DNA of 51,194 nt. Origin: Geobacter argillaceus (GTDB lineage Bacteria > Desulfobacterota > Desulfuromonadia > Geobacterales > DSM-12255). The DNA is taken from the NCBI RefSeq assembly GCF_007830735.1, contig NZ_VLLN01000028.1, positions 1 to 51,194 on the forward strand, written 5' to 3'. Positions 25,828 to 38,004 of this stretch are shown piece by piece. The notes under the pieces are model-generated. The model had not been told where the DNA came from and ran no database searches. It was given only the letters and a program-made list of their open reading frames with translations. How positions within the stretch are numbered: the first letter of the stretch is position 1; the number at the start of each line of letters is the position of its first letter. The translations under genes and the position numbers were made by a program.

Positions 25828-26208
25828 GTGGCAAAACAGGCAAAGAGAATTCTCGTGGTGGACGATGAAGAGAACGCCCGCATAGGGCTTTCACGGCTGC
25901 TGGCCCAGGAAGGATTTCTGGTCGAAAGCGTTGCCAACGGCTACGAGGCGCTGGACTATCTCCGGCAGCAGGATGTGAACCTGATCGTTACCGACATAAA
26001 CATGCCGGAAATGAACGGCATCGCCTTTCTCCGGGAACTGAACAAGCATTTTCCCAAGAGCAACGTCATCATGATCACCGCCTACGGCGGGGTGGAATCG
26101 TACATAGAGGCGATGAATCTGGGGGCATTCGAGTATATCAACAAGCCGGTGAAGATTGACGAGCTCAAATCGATATTGAAAAAGATCTTCAAGGAGACGA
26201 CCCATTAA
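25828..26208 (+). CDS. Stand-alone response regulator receiver protein
   Basis: A 126-residue CheY-like protein: VVDDEENARIG near the N-terminus, phospho-acceptor Asp56 (VTDINMPEMNG), Thr in MITAYGG and Lys in YINKPV. No output domain. I place the start at GTG 25828 because GAAGAG precedes it and the predicted promoter start is near 25801; in-frame ATGs at 25780 and 25804 have no ribosome site or lie at the transcript edge. The neighbours UspA and a receiver-kinase hint at a stress-response relay. Confidence 0.85.
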   Translation: MAKQAKRILVVDDEENARIGLSRLLAQEGFLVESVANGYEALDYLRQQDVNLIVTDINMPEMNGIAFLRELNKHFPKSNVIMITAYGGVESYIEAMNLGAFEYINKPVKIDELKSILKKIFKETTH

Positions 26209-26226
26209 GGGCCAAAGGGGGCTGTT

Positions 26227-26670
26227 ATGAAGGAGTTCAAAACCATCCTTTTTGCCAATGACTTTGCCGAGACCTCGGAAGAGGTGTTCGACTATGCCCT
26301 CAGTCTGGCACGGAAATATGGCGCCAAGCTGCTCATCGTCCATGTCATCAACGAGCCGGTGGACCTGCGCGGCTTCTATGTCCCGCATATCTCTTTCGAG
26401 AACCTGGAAAAGGAGATCGTCGAAGGGGCGGAAAAGATGATGGAAAAGTTCTGCCGCACCAAGGTAAAGGATTTTGCCGACCACGAGACCATGATCCTCT
26501 CCGGTATTCCCTATGAAGAGATCATCAAGAAAGCCGAAGAGGCCCGGGCTTCTCTCATCGTTATGGGGACCCATGGCCGTCGCGGGTTGGATCATATGCT
26601 GTTCGGCAGCACCGCCGAGCGGGTCGTGCGCGGCGCCGGCTGCCCGGTCCTGACCGTCCGTCTCCCCTAA
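26227..26670 (+). CDS. Universal stress protein (UspA family)
   Basis: A 147-residue single-domain UspA protein. The ATP-binding motif GTHGRRGLDHMLFGSTAERV (G-x2-G-x9-G-S/T) near the C-terminus marks it as the nucleotide-binding type. The N-terminal FKTILFANDFAETSEE is typical. GGGGG lies before the ATG. It is 18 bases after the receiver gene, suggesting co-transcription. A hairpin at 26704-26724 follows. Confidence 0.92.
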   Translation: MKEFKTILFANDFAETSEEVFDYALSLARKYGAKLLIVHVINEPVDLRGFYVPHISFENLEKEIVEGAEKMMEKFCRTKVKDFADHETMILSGIPYEEIIKKAEEARASLIVMGTHGRRGLDHMLFGSTAERVVRGAGCPVLTVRLP

Positions 26671-26703
26671 GGATTCCACATGCTTGAAGTTTCGATCCGG
26701 AAT

Positions 26704-26727
26704 GGGCAGCCTTTGCTGCCCTTTTCT
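26704..26727 (+). terminator. Intrinsic terminator after uspA-like gene
   Basis: GGGCAGC and GCTGCCC pair around a CTTT loop, followed by TTTTCT, 33 bases after the uspA-like stop. Confidence 0.72.
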
Positions 26728-26765
26728 ATGCCCGCGACAACCGCTGCTGACAGGACCTGATAGCA

Positions 26766-27959
26766 ATGCCCAGGGATGGAAAAAAGAAAAAGTCGACACT
26801 GCTCGTCATCGACGATGAGCGGGTTATCCTCGATCTCACCTCGATAATTCTCCGCAACCGCGGGTATCAGGTACTGACCGCCAGCGATGCCACAACCGGC
26901 CTGGCGCTGGTGGAGGAGTCCCGACCCCAGCTGGTCCTCCTGGATTACATGATGCCGGGGACGGACGGCCTCACGCTGCTGCGCCAGATCCGGTCGACCT
27001 ATCCCGACACCTATGTCATCATGTTCACCGGCAAGGGGAGCGAGGAGATTGCGGTCGAGTTGATGAAGGCGGGGGCTTCGGATTACATCCTCAAGCCGTT
27101 CAACAACCAGAACCTTGCCGACCGTATCGACGGGGTGCTCAGGGTCAGGGAAGTGGAACTGCATAACCGGGAACTTCTGGCCGAACGGGAGCGGTTAATA
27201 GCGGAGATCGAGCACTGGAACCGCGATTTGGAAGCGCGCGTACAGGAAAAGAGCGAGGCGCTTCAGCGTGCCCAGGTGGAGATCGTCCAGTCGGAAAAGC
27301 TGGCGACCCTCGGCTACCTGGCGGCCGGCATGGCCCACGAAATCAGGAATCCGCTCAACTCCATCAGTCTCTTCGTCCAACTGATCCGGAGCGGTCTGGA
27401 AGAGCACGAGCAGCAGGAATACATCGAAAAGATCCTCAACGAGGTGGACCGGATCGACGGCATACTCCGCAAACTACTGGATGCGGCCCGCCGGCCCAAG
27501 TACGAGATCAGCGATGTGCAAATCGACCGGTTGGTCGATCAGGTGCTGGAGATGTTCCGCCCCCAGATTGATCTTCAGGGTATCCGGGTTGTCCGGGAGT
27601 TCCGGACGATTCCCGACGCACTCAAGGCCGATCCGTCGGAAATCGAGCAGATCTTTACCAACCTTTTTCTCAACTCGATCCATGAAATGCCAGCCAACGG
27701 GACACTGACGGTGCAGCTCGACTGCGACGACCAGGATGTTATCATCCGGGTGCGGGACACGGGAAAGGGGATTCCGAAAAAACACCTGCCCAACATCTTC
27801 GATCCGTTTTTCACCACCAAGAGCAAGGGGACCGGCATGGGGCTTTCGGTGGTCTTAAGGATCGTGAAGAACTACAAGGGGAAAATAGAAGTGGAACAGT
27901 CCGGTAGCCATGGCACCACCTTCTGCATCAGGCTCCCGCGAGTTGGCGTGGCCAGTTAA
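26766..27959 (+). CDS. Receiver-histidine kinase (hybrid) signalling protein
   Basis: A 397-residue cytoplasmic kinase with an N-terminal receiver. The receiver (about 10-125) has LLVIDDERV, Asp60 (LLDYMMPGTDG) and Lys in ILKPF. A coiled coil (about 130-175) leads into HisKA with His191 (GMAHEIRNPLNS). The HATPase_c domain has the N box NLFLNSIHEMP, G1 VRDTGKGIPK and G2 GTGMGLSVV. No membrane segment is present, so it is driven by another kinase or by internal signals. A receiver-first kinase layout is common in Geobacter. Confidence 0.9.
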   Translation: MPRDGKKKKSTLLVIDDERVILDLTSIILRNRGYQVLTASDATTGLALVEESRPQLVLLDYMMPGTDGLTLLRQIRSTYPDTYVIMFTGKGSEEIAVELMKAGASDYILKPFNNQNLADRIDGVLRVREVELHNRELLAERERLIAEIEHWNRDLEARVQEKSEALQRAQVEIVQSEKLATLGYLAAGMAHEIRNPLNSISLFVQLIRSGLEEHEQQEYIEKILNEVDRIDGILRKLLDAARRPKYEISDVQIDRLVDQVLEMFRPQIDLQGIRVVREFRTIPDALKADPSEIEQIFTNLFLNSIHEMPANGTLTVQLDCDDQDVIIRVRDTGKGIPKKHLPNIFDPFFTTKSKGTGMGLSVVLRIVKNYKGKIEVEQSGSHGTTFCIRLPRVGVAS

Positions 27960-27985
27960 TCGACGAACACCCAATCCTGATTTTC

Positions 27986-29572
27986 ATGCCTTTTATCCTG
28001 CGCAATCTCAACCTTCCTTTTGACCATCCTGCCGAGGCCCTGGCCGTAGCCGTCTGCGCCCGCTTCTGCCTGCCTGCCGACGCACTCCTGGCGCTGAAGG
28101 TGCTCAAGCAGGGGCTCGATGCCCGGAAAAAGCCGCGTATCAAGGCGGTGTATACGGTGCAGTTCAGCGTTGCCGACGAACCTGATTTTTGGCGGTCACA
28201 CGGAGATGATCCGGACCTGGATGTGGCACCCGAACCGGTCCGGAACGTGTTCCCAACGGTGCAGCAAGAGGGGCGGATTGTGATCGTCGGCATGGGGCCT
28301 GCCGGCCTTTTCGCCGCCCTGCGCCTGACCGAATACGGTCTCAGCCCCATCGTTGTCGAGCGGGGTCGGCCGGTTAGCGAGCGGCTGCGGGATGTGCAGA
28401 CCTTCTGGGGCCGGGGAGTCCTGGACCCGGAGAGCAATGTCCAGTTCGGCGAAGGGGGGGCCGGCACCTTTTCCGACGGCAAGCTGACCACCAGGGTGCG
28501 CGACCCGAATCTGGGATATGTGCTGGAACAGCTGGTCAGGTTCGGCGCGCCGCCGGAAATCATGATCCAGGCAAAGCCCCATATCGGCACCGACCGCCTC
28601 CGGGAGGTGGTGAGCGGCATCCGTACCCACCTCCTGGCCTGCGGGGCTGACATCCGTTTCCGGTGGCGGTTGACCGGCCTGCTGACCGATGCCGGCCGGG
28701 TGCGGGGAGTCGCCGGCAGCGACGGCAGCGAGGAGTCGTGCGACTTTCTGGTGCTGGCTCCGGGACACAGTGCCCGGGACACCTACCGGCTGCTTGCGGA
28801 GAGCGGGGTCGCCCTGGAACGAAAGCCGTTTGCCGTCGGGGTGAGGGTGGAGCACCCCCAGGAGCTGATCAACCGGATACAGTACGCCATTGCCGGCCAT
28901 CCGCGGCTGCCGTCGGCCGACTACCGGCTGGCATACAACAACGCGAACGGCCGTTCCGCCTACTCGTTCTGCATGTGCCCCGGCGGGGTCGTGGTTGCCG
29001 GTGCGTCAGGCCCGGGCCAGGTGGTGACCAACGGGATGAGCAACCTGAGCCGCAATGCCCCGTATGCCAACAGCGCCCTGGTGGTGAACGTCCGGGAGGA
29101 GGATTTCCCCGACAGTTCGCCCCTGGCCGGAATCGCTTTCCAGGAGGCACTGGAGAGCCGTGCATTCCTGGCCGGCGGGGCCGGGTATCACGCCCCGGCC
29201 CAGAATCTCCTGGCGTTCCTGGGGCGGAAGGGGGCGACAGCCTGCCGCTCTACCTACCGGCCGGGGGTGGTGGAGGCGGAGCTTGCCGCCGTGCTTCCCG
29301 GTTTTGTCACCGACACCCTGCGGGAAGGGCTGATTGCCTTTGAGCGGCAGATGCGCGGGTTTGTCACTGCCGAGGCGACCCTGGTGGGGGTGGAGAGCCG
29401 GACCTCCGCTCCGGTCAGGATACTGCGGGGCGGCGACCTCCAGTCGGTGAGCCTTCGGCGGCTCTACCCGGCCGGCGAGGGGGCGGGCTATGCCGGCGGT
29501 ATCATGAGCGCCGCCCTGGACGGTATCCGGGTGGCGGACGCCATAGCCCGGGAAATAGCCGAACAGTCATGA
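27986..29572 (+). CDS. NAD(P)/FAD-dependent oxidoreductase (COG2509 type)
   Basis: A 528-residue flavoprotein. The Rossmann motif VIVGMGPAGLFAALRLTEYG lies near residue 94, after an N-terminal domain of about 80 residues typical of this uncharacterised dehydrogenase family. ESNVQFGEGGAGTFSDGKLT and a C-terminal GEGAGYAGGIMSAALDG (the second FAD-contact loop) are family hallmarks. The substrate is unknown. No strong ribosome site precedes the ATG, but the N-terminal sequence matches the family's style. It may be read through from the kinase gene. Confidence 0.85.
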   Translation: MPFILRNLNLPFDHPAEALAVAVCARFCLPADALLALKVLKQGLDARKKPRIKAVYTVQFSVADEPDFWRSHGDDPDLDVAPEPVRNVFPTVQQEGRIVIVGMGPAGLFAALRLTEYGLSPIVVERGRPVSERLRDVQTFWGRGVLDPESNVQFGEGGAGTFSDGKLTTRVRDPNLGYVLEQLVRFGAPPEIMIQAKPHIGTDRLREVVSGIRTHLLACGADIRFRWRLTGLLTDAGRVRGVAGSDGSEESCDFLVLAPGHSARDTYRLLAESGVALERKPFAVGVRVEHPQELINRIQYAIAGHPRLPSADYRLAYNNANGRSAYSFCMCPGGVVVAGASGPGQVVTNGMSNLSRNAPYANSALVVNVREEDFPDSSPLAGIAFQEALESRAFLAGGAGYHAPAQNLLAFLGRKGATACRSTYRPGVVEAELAAVLPGFVTDTLREGLIAFERQMRGFVTAEATLVGVESRTSAPVRILRGGDLQSVSLRRLYPAGEGAGYAGGIMSAALDGIRVADAIAREIAEQS

Positions 29573-29586
29573 TCAGCGATCAATCC

Positions 29587-29615
29587 TTGCCACGGACCCT
29601 GTCGATCAGTATTAT
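29587..29615 (+). promoter_or_regulatory. Sigma-70 promoter for the OB-HD protein
   Basis: TTGCCA (29587-29592), 17 bases, TATTAT (29610-29615), about 70 bases before the gene. Confidence 0.6.
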
Positions 29616-29686
29616 GCGATGAGAACGCCAAAGAATGAGCACTCCGTCGATGCCCATGGGTGTATGACGGTAGCAAAGGACAGTCA

Positions 29687-30796
29687 ATGCGCAAGATTTT
29701 CGTGAGCAGCATCAAGGACCGTGACCAGGTGGACGAACTGTTCCTCGTCAAAGAAAAGATCACGGCCATGGCCAAGAACGGCAAGCCGTACCTGACCCTG
29801 CGGCTCATGGACAAGACCGGAGAGGTCGACGCCAAGGTCTGGGACAACGTGGATCAGATCGGATCGCTCTTCGAGAAGAACGATTTCCTGGCAGTGCGGG
29901 CCAAGGCATCCGTCTACCTGGGGAAGCTGCAGCTGGTCATCTCGGAACTGAGGCGCGTGCCCGACGAGCAGGTGGCCCTGGCTGACTTCCTCCCCGAGAC
30001 GCCGCGGGACATCGAGGAGATGGCAGCAGAGCTGCTGGCGCTCCTGGAGACCCTGACCAACCCCCATCTCAAGGGGTTGCTCAACGCCTTCTTTGCCGAT
30101 CCTGAATTCATGGCCCTGTACAAGATGGCACCGGCAGCCAAAGGGATGCACCATGTCTATCTTGGGGGGCTCATGGAGCACTCCCTGGCGGTGGCCAAGC
30201 TGGTGGACGCCATTGCTCCCCTGTATGCCGGCCTCAATCGGGACCTCCTGGTTGCCGGCGCCCTGCTGCACGACGTGGGCAAGGTCCGGGAGATGAGCTA
30301 TGTCCGGGCCTTTGACTACACGGACGAGGGGAAGCTGATCGGCCATATCACCATCGGCGTGGAAATGGTTCACGAACGGATTGCCGGCCTTGCGGACTTC
30401 CCCCGCGACCTGGCCATGCTCGTCAAGCACCTGCTTCTCTCGCACCACGGTCAGTACGAGTACGGTTCTCCCAAGCGGCCCAAGACCCTGGAGGCGACGG
30501 TTCTCAACTATCTGGACGACCTTGATTCCAAGATCAACGGCATCAGGACCCATATCCAGAAAGAGATCGACCCGCAGGCCCGCTGGACTGCCTATCACCG
30601 GCTGTACGACCGGTATTTCTACATGGAGAACTGCATGGAGGACGAGGAGTATCTCCCGCCGGTTGTCGAGCCTGTGCCGCCAGCCGCGCCGGCCGAGCCC
30701 AGTCCGCCCCGGACCGAACGGCCGCGACCGGACGGGTTCAAGAACTCCCCCTTTGCGGCGTTGCAGGGGGAAAACCTCGACCTGTTTTCCCGGTAG
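29687..30796 (+). CDS. OB-fold and HD-domain phosphohydrolase (YhaM-like)
   Basis: A 369-residue protein. The N-terminal OB-fold (about 1-100, GKPYLTLRLMDKTGEVDAKVWD) binds nucleic acid; the HD domain (about 150-310) has MEHSLAVAKL, LLHDVGKVRE and HLLLSHHGQYEYGSP. This matches the B. subtilis YhaM plan, a 3'-to-5' exonuclease, and is slightly longer owing to a Pro-rich C-terminal tail (about 325-369) ending ENLDLFSR. The tail's NLDLF is near the beta-clamp peptide form but lacks the leading Gln. AAAGGAC precedes the ATG at 29687. Confidence 0.83.
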   Translation: MRKIFVSSIKDRDQVDELFLVKEKITAMAKNGKPYLTLRLMDKTGEVDAKVWDNVDQIGSLFEKNDFLAVRAKASVYLGKLQLVISELRRVPDEQVALADFLPETPRDIEEMAAELLALLETLTNPHLKGLLNAFFADPEFMALYKMAPAAKGMHHVYLGGLMEHSLAVAKLVDAIAPLYAGLNRDLLVAGALLHDVGKVREMSYVRAFDYTDEGKLIGHITIGVEMVHERIAGLADFPRDLAMLVKHLLLSHHGQYEYGSPKRPKTLEATVLNYLDDLDSKINGIRTHIQKEIDPQARWTAYHRLYDRYFYMENCMEDEEYLPPVVEPVPPAAPAEPSPPRTERPRPDGFKNSPFAALQGENLDLFSR

Positions 30797-30892
30797 ATGG
30801 TTTCGGCACGCCACCGCCTGCTACTGCTCTTTTTCCCCCTCCTGCTGCTCGGCAGCGGCGGAGGGTGTCACTTCAACAACGCGAGGAGTCCC

Positions 30893-31525
30893 ATGATATT
30901 CGAGACCATTGTTGTCGGCCAGTTGGGGGTCAACTGTTTCATCCTGGCCGATCAGGAGACCAAAGAGGGGGTCGTCGTCGATCCCGGCGCCGATACTGAG
31001 CGGATACTGGCCGTTATCAGGGCCAAGGGGCTGACGATCCGTTACGTCATCAATACCCATGGTCACTTCGACCATATGGGGGGGAACCGCCGGCTGCTGG
31101 CCGAGACCGGAGCCACCCTGATGATCCACGCCTCCGATGAACCGTATCTGTCCAAAGCCGCCAGTTCGGCTTCCGCCTACGGCCTTGCCACAGAGAACTC
31201 GCCATCTCCCGGCACTCACCTGACAGAGGGACAGAACATCCGTTTCGGTAGTCACGAGATCCGGGTGATCCACACCCCGGGTCATACGCCGGGCGGCTGC
31301 TGCCTCTATCTGGCGGCAGAGGGTATCCTTCTCTCTGGCGACACCCTTTTTGCCGACTCCATCGGCAGGACCGATTTCCCGGGAGGCTCGTATGACGATC
31401 TGGCCGCGTCGGTCAAGGGAAAACTCTTCACTCTGCCCGATGCCACCAAGGTCTATCCGGGGCACGGCCCCATGACCACCATCGCCCACGAAAAGGCCCA
31501 CAATCCGTATCTGGGGAGTAAGTGA
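30893..31525 (+). CDS. Metallo-beta-lactamase fold hydrolase (glyoxalase II-like)
   Basis: A 210-residue enzyme with all metal ligands: NTHGHFDHMGG, His in HTPGHTPGG, Asp in SGDTLFADSIGRTDFPGG and His in YPGHGPMTT. It is the glyoxalase II-like hydrolase type, acting on a thioester or similar substrate. ATG 30893 follows GAGGAG, so it is preferred. An in-frame ATG at 30797, directly after the HD gene stop, would add 32 residues that look like a signal peptide but with a weak lipobox and no ribosome site. Confidence 0.85.
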   Translation: MIFETIVVGQLGVNCFILADQETKEGVVVDPGADTERILAVIRAKGLTIRYVINTHGHFDHMGGNRRLLAETGATLMIHASDEPYLSKAASSASAYGLATENSPSPGTHLTEGQNIRFGSHEIRVIHTPGHTPGGCCLYLAAEGILLSGDTLFADSIGRTDFPGGSYDDLAASVKGKLFTLPDATKVYPGHGPMTTIAHEKAHNPYLGSK

Positions 31526-31574
31526 GACGTTCCAAGCAGTTCTCAACACAACTACCTAGCCAGGAACGAAAACC

Positions 31575-32780
31575 ATGCTCAAAGACAAAGAGATCGTCCT
31601 CGGGGTGACCGGCGGGATCGCCGCCTACAAGGCAGCCGAACTGGTCCGCCTCCTGAAGAAGGCCGGTGCCGTGGTGCATGTGATCATGACCCGCTCTGCC
31701 CAGGAGTTCGTGACCCCGCTCACCTTCCAGACCCTTTCCGGCAATCCGGTGCACACGGAGCTCTTCAACCTGATTGCCGAACAGGAGATCGGGCATATCT
31801 CCTTGGCTGACCGGGCCGATCTGTTCATCATCGCCCCCTGCACGGCCAATGTCATCGCTAAGATCGCGAACGGGATCGCCGACGACATGCTCACCACCAC
31901 GGTCATGGCCACCAAGGCGCCGGTCCTGATCGTGCCGGCCATGAATGTCAACATGTACCAGAACCCCCTCTACCGCGCCAACGAGGAGCGCTTGCGGCAG
32001 CACGGCTACCGGTTCGTCGCCCCGGTCCGGGGGGAACTGGCCTGCGGCTGGGAGGGCGAGGGGAAGATGCAGGAGCCGCGGATCATCGTGGAGGAGGCCG
32101 TGGCGGCAACCACTCGTCGCGATCTGGCCGGACTTAAGGTTCTGGTGACGGCTGGTCCGACCATGGAAGAGATCGACCCGGTCCGCTATGTCAGCAACCA
32201 CTCGTCAGGGAAAATGGGCTTTGCCATCGCCCGTGCCGCCCGGCTACGCGGCGCCGAGGTCACCCTGGTGGCCGGCCCCACCTGTCTGGAGGCGCCGTGG
32301 GGGGTGGCAACCGTCAGCGTGACCAGTGCCCTGGAGATGCGGGAAGAAGTCCTGAAACTGGCAGCCAATGCCGATGTCATCATCAAGGCCGCGGCCGTGG
32401 CCGATTACCGGCCGGCGACGCGGGCCAGCAACAAGGTGAAGAAAAAGAGCGACCAGCTGACCATCGATCTGGTGAAGAATCCCGACATTCTGGCCGAACT
32501 GGGGGCGCGGAAGGCGCCGGGGCAGTGTCTGGTCGGTTTCGCCGCCGAGACCGCCGACCTGGTGGCTCATGCCCGGCTGAAGCTGGAGGGAAAGAATCTG
32601 GACCTGATCGTGGCCAACGATGTCTGTGCGCCGGGAGCCGGCTTCTCGGTGGACACCAACATCGTGCGCCTGCTCTACCGGGACGGCAGGGATGAGGAGT
32701 ATCCCTGCCTGCCGAAGGACGAGGTGGCGGGAATCATTCTGGATCGGGTGAAGAGAATCAGGAGCGAGGAACGAGGATGA
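31575..32780 (+). CDS. coaBC: Phosphopantothenoylcysteine decarboxylase/phosphopantothenate-cysteine ligase
   Basis: A 401-residue bifunctional enzyme of coenzyme A synthesis. The N-terminal CoaC part (about 1-180) is a flavin-dependent decarboxylase with VTGGIAAYKAAELVR, APCTANVIAKIANGIADD and PAMNVNMY. The C-terminal CoaB ligase part has TAGPTMEEIDPVRYVSNHSS, GKMGFAIA, and KVKKKSDQLTIDLVKNPDIL. The fused length is usual for bacteria. It is 49 bases after the MBL gene. Confidence 0.95.
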   Translation: MLKDKEIVLGVTGGIAAYKAAELVRLLKKAGAVVHVIMTRSAQEFVTPLTFQTLSGNPVHTELFNLIAEQEIGHISLADRADLFIIAPCTANVIAKIANGIADDMLTTTVMATKAPVLIVPAMNVNMYQNPLYRANEERLRQHGYRFVAPVRGELACGWEGEGKMQEPRIIVEEAVAATTRRDLAGLKVLVTAGPTMEEIDPVRYVSNHSSGKMGFAIARAARLRGAEVTLVAGPTCLEAPWGVATVSVTSALEMREEVLKLAANADVIIKAAAVADYRPATRASNKVKKKSDQLTIDLVKNPDILAELGARKAPGQCLVGFAAETADLVAHARLKLEGKNLDLIVANDVCAPGAGFSVDTNIVRLLYRDGRDEEYPCLPKDEVAGIILDRVKRIRSEERG

Positions 32781-32826
32781 AGGTTGCGAAATTTGGAGTA
32801 AGTGGCTAGGGTTTCCTCGAACCTCT

Positions 32827-33729
32827 TTACCCCGACAGCACCTGCAGGAGCAGCTTCGGTTCGCAGATTGCCGACCGCATCTTGCCCTGCATCTCGCCCA
32901 ACTGCTCAAGGGCCTGCTCCTTGGTGATCTTGCCGCTCCGGTACAGGAGCCGCAGGTTTTTCCGCACTGCTTCGGCTGTTGCCAGTGCCCGTTCGCCGGT
33001 TGGGTCGGCGCGGAAGAAGCGGGCATCCTCGCCGTGTGCCAGGATGTCGAATACCGCTTCCCGGGCCAGGGTCAGAAATTCGTCCTTCTCCGCATCCTCC
33101 AGGGGGAAACGGGAGGTGTCGTTGATGGTCTGGAGCACCTGCTGCCACTTCTCCAGGCGGCTCACCAGCAGGATGGAGTTGAAGATCCGCTTGTTGGTCC
33201 CGAAGGAGAAGAGGGTGTCCGAGAGGACCCGCCGCAGCATCCTGTCGTTGGCCTCGAAATGCTCCCTGGCCACCATTTTCCCCGTCTCCCAGATCTCCCG
33301 GTCCACCATCCCTTCGAAGCGCATCTCCCAGTAGGCGTGCTTGAGGGTCAGGGAGGAGAAGCTCTCCATGGTTTTCATCGGCACATAATAGTTGTGGGCC
33401 ACCGTGTCGGCCGCCAGATGGGAGAGGTACCCGTAGGCACAGGCCTTCTGTGGGTCCGGTCCGGCCTCTTCCAGGATCTTCAGTCCCATGTTCCAACGGT
33501 GACAGTGGAGCAGATAGTGGGTGAATTTCTTCCCGATCGTGATGTCGGCGGCGATGCAGCCGTAGAGGAAGTCGTTGGGGTAGGCGCTGATGATGGCGGC
33601 AACGGCCGGTCGAAGCAGGTCGAGGTTGGCGAGGGCAACCGTCCCCAGGTGAAGATGGATGCCGGCTCCCCAGGCGAAGGCGTCTTGGGGCAGGGCGATG
33701 AGTACGAACAGGACAGCCAGAGACATCAT
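32827..33729 (-). CDS. Secreted zinc-dependent phospholipase C-like protein
   Basis: A 300-residue exported protein. The signal peptide (MMSLAVLFVLIALPQDAFA) is followed by WGAGIHLHLG, with Trp at the mature N-terminus as in bacterial zinc phospholipases C, where the free amino-terminus of Trp binds zinc. A further motif YLSHLAADTVAHNYYVP gives His and Asp ligands. The C-terminal half is divergent, so activity is unproven. It is transcribed away from the uracil-DNA glycosylase gene, 47 bases between starts. Confidence 0.8.
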   Translation of the reverse strand: MMSLAVLFVLIALPQDAFAWGAGIHLHLGTVALANLDLLRPAVAAIISAYPNDFLYGCIAADITIGKKFTHYLLHCHRWNMGLKILEEAGPDPQKACAYGYLSHLAADTVAHNYYVPMKTMESFSSLTLKHAYWEMRFEGMVDREIWETGKMVAREHFEANDRMLRRVLSDTLFSFGTNKRIFNSILLVSRLEKWQQVLQTINDTSRFPLEDAEKDEFLTLAREAVFDILAHGEDARFFRADPTGERALATAEAVRKNLRLLYRSGKITKEQALEQLGEMQGKMRSAICEPKLLLQVLSG

Positions 33730-33776
33730 GATTGAGCATCATAGGGAAAAGTTGCAGTAATGTAAAGGAGTTTGCC

Positions 33777-34553
33777 GTGTCGGATCATGAGGAACTGCTG
33801 GCGGAGTTGCGGGCACTGCGGGGGTATGTTACGGAGCTTGAGGAGAGCGGGATGGAGCTGATCCCCCTGGATCAGGCCGAACCTCCTCCCGAGATGGTTG
33901 AATCCGTCGTTGTCCCGATTGCGGCCGAGTCGGAACCGGTCTACGCACCGGCGCCAGTGACGGAGCCGGAGGGATTGGACAGCATCCGGCGCGAGTTGGG
34001 GGAGTGCCACCGCTGCCAGCTGGGGGATGGGCGGACCAACCTGGTCTTCGGGGTGGGTAACCCACGGGCGCGGCTCGTCTTTGTCGGCGAGGCCCCGGGT
34101 CATGACGAGGATCTGCAGGGGGAGCCGTTTGTCGGCGAGGCCGGGCAGCTCCTGACCAAGATCATTCAGGCCATGGGGTTCCAACGGGAGGAGGTCTACA
34201 TCTGCAATGTCCTCAAGTGCCGGCCGCCGGGAAACCGCAACCCCCAGCCGGCCGAGATCGAACAGTGCCAGCCGTTTCTGCTCCGTCAGGTGCAGGCCAT
34301 TGCCCCGGCAGTGATCGTGGCGCTCGGCACCTTCGCGGCCCAGACGCTCCTCGCCACCAAGGAGCCGATCTCCAAACTCAGGGGACGTTTCCACGATTAC
34401 CACGGCATTCCGCTCATGCCGACCTTCCACCCGTCGTTTCTCCTGCGCAACCCGGCCATGAAGCGGGAGGTGTGGGACGATATGAAGCAGGTGATGCTGC
34501 GGCTGGGGCAGGAACTGCCGACGAAGCCGGGCTCCGGCGGCGGGGAACGGTAG
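33777..34553 (+). CDS. Uracil-DNA glycosylase, family 4 (4Fe-4S)
   Basis: A 258-residue glycosylase that removes uracil from DNA after cytosine deamination. The catalytic region has [20 protein letters not shown], and four cysteines match the family cluster: CHRC near the start of the domain, KC in [13 protein letters not shown], and a Cys 16 residues later in EQCQPF. Motif HPSFLLRN closes the domain. The N-terminal 65 residues are an acidic extension. The start is GTG 33777, with AAAGGAG upstream. It precedes the PHP-UvrD gene by 3 bases, so they are a two-gene repair operon. Confidence 0.93.
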   Translation: MSDHEELLAELRALRGYVTELEESGMELIPLDQAEPPPEMVESVVVPIAAESEPVYAPAPVTEPEGLDSIRRELGECHRCQLGDGRTNLVFGVGNPRARLVFVGEAPGHDEDLQGEPFVGEAGQLLTKIIQAMGFQREEVYICNVLKCRPPGNRNPQPAEIEQCQPFLLRQVQAIAPAVIVALGTFAAQTLLATKEPISKLRGRFHDYHGIPLMPTFHPSFLLRNPAMKREVWDDMKQVMLRLGQELPTKPGSGGGER

Positions 34554-34556
34554 CCC

Positions 34557-37820
<3,264 letters not shown>

Positions 37821-37849
37821 CGCCAGAGGGCAAACCTTGACTGCAATGG

Positions 37850-37945
37850 AACGCGGATGGACACGGATCGGAACGGATTCACGCGGATTTGAAAAATTTA
37901 TCTCTTTATCCGTGTTGATCCGTTTAAATCTGCGTTGCTCCGTGT
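37850..37945. repeat. Phased CGGAT inverted-repeat array
   Basis: Four CGGAT units start at 37854, 37864, 37874 and 37884, exactly 10 bases apart. On the other side four units on the opposite strand, (A)TCCG or near-matches, occur at 37908, 37918, 37928 (ATCTG) and 37938 (CTCCG), again 10 bases apart. The two arms flank an A/T-rich core. It follows the PHP-UvrD stop and precedes the sigma-54 regulator. It could be a chromosomal repeat family or a cruciform-forming element. Confidence 0.7.
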
Positions 37946-38004
37946 TTAATTGTCTTTGATTTGCTTCCGGCTCTGCCTGCTTGCCACTACGGAGGATATT
38001 GAAG

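Noticed and set aside
30770-30796. C-terminal NLDLF of the OB-HD protein as a clamp-binding peptide
   Set aside because: The essential leading Gln is replaced by Asn and the motif is not terminal; too weak to claim.
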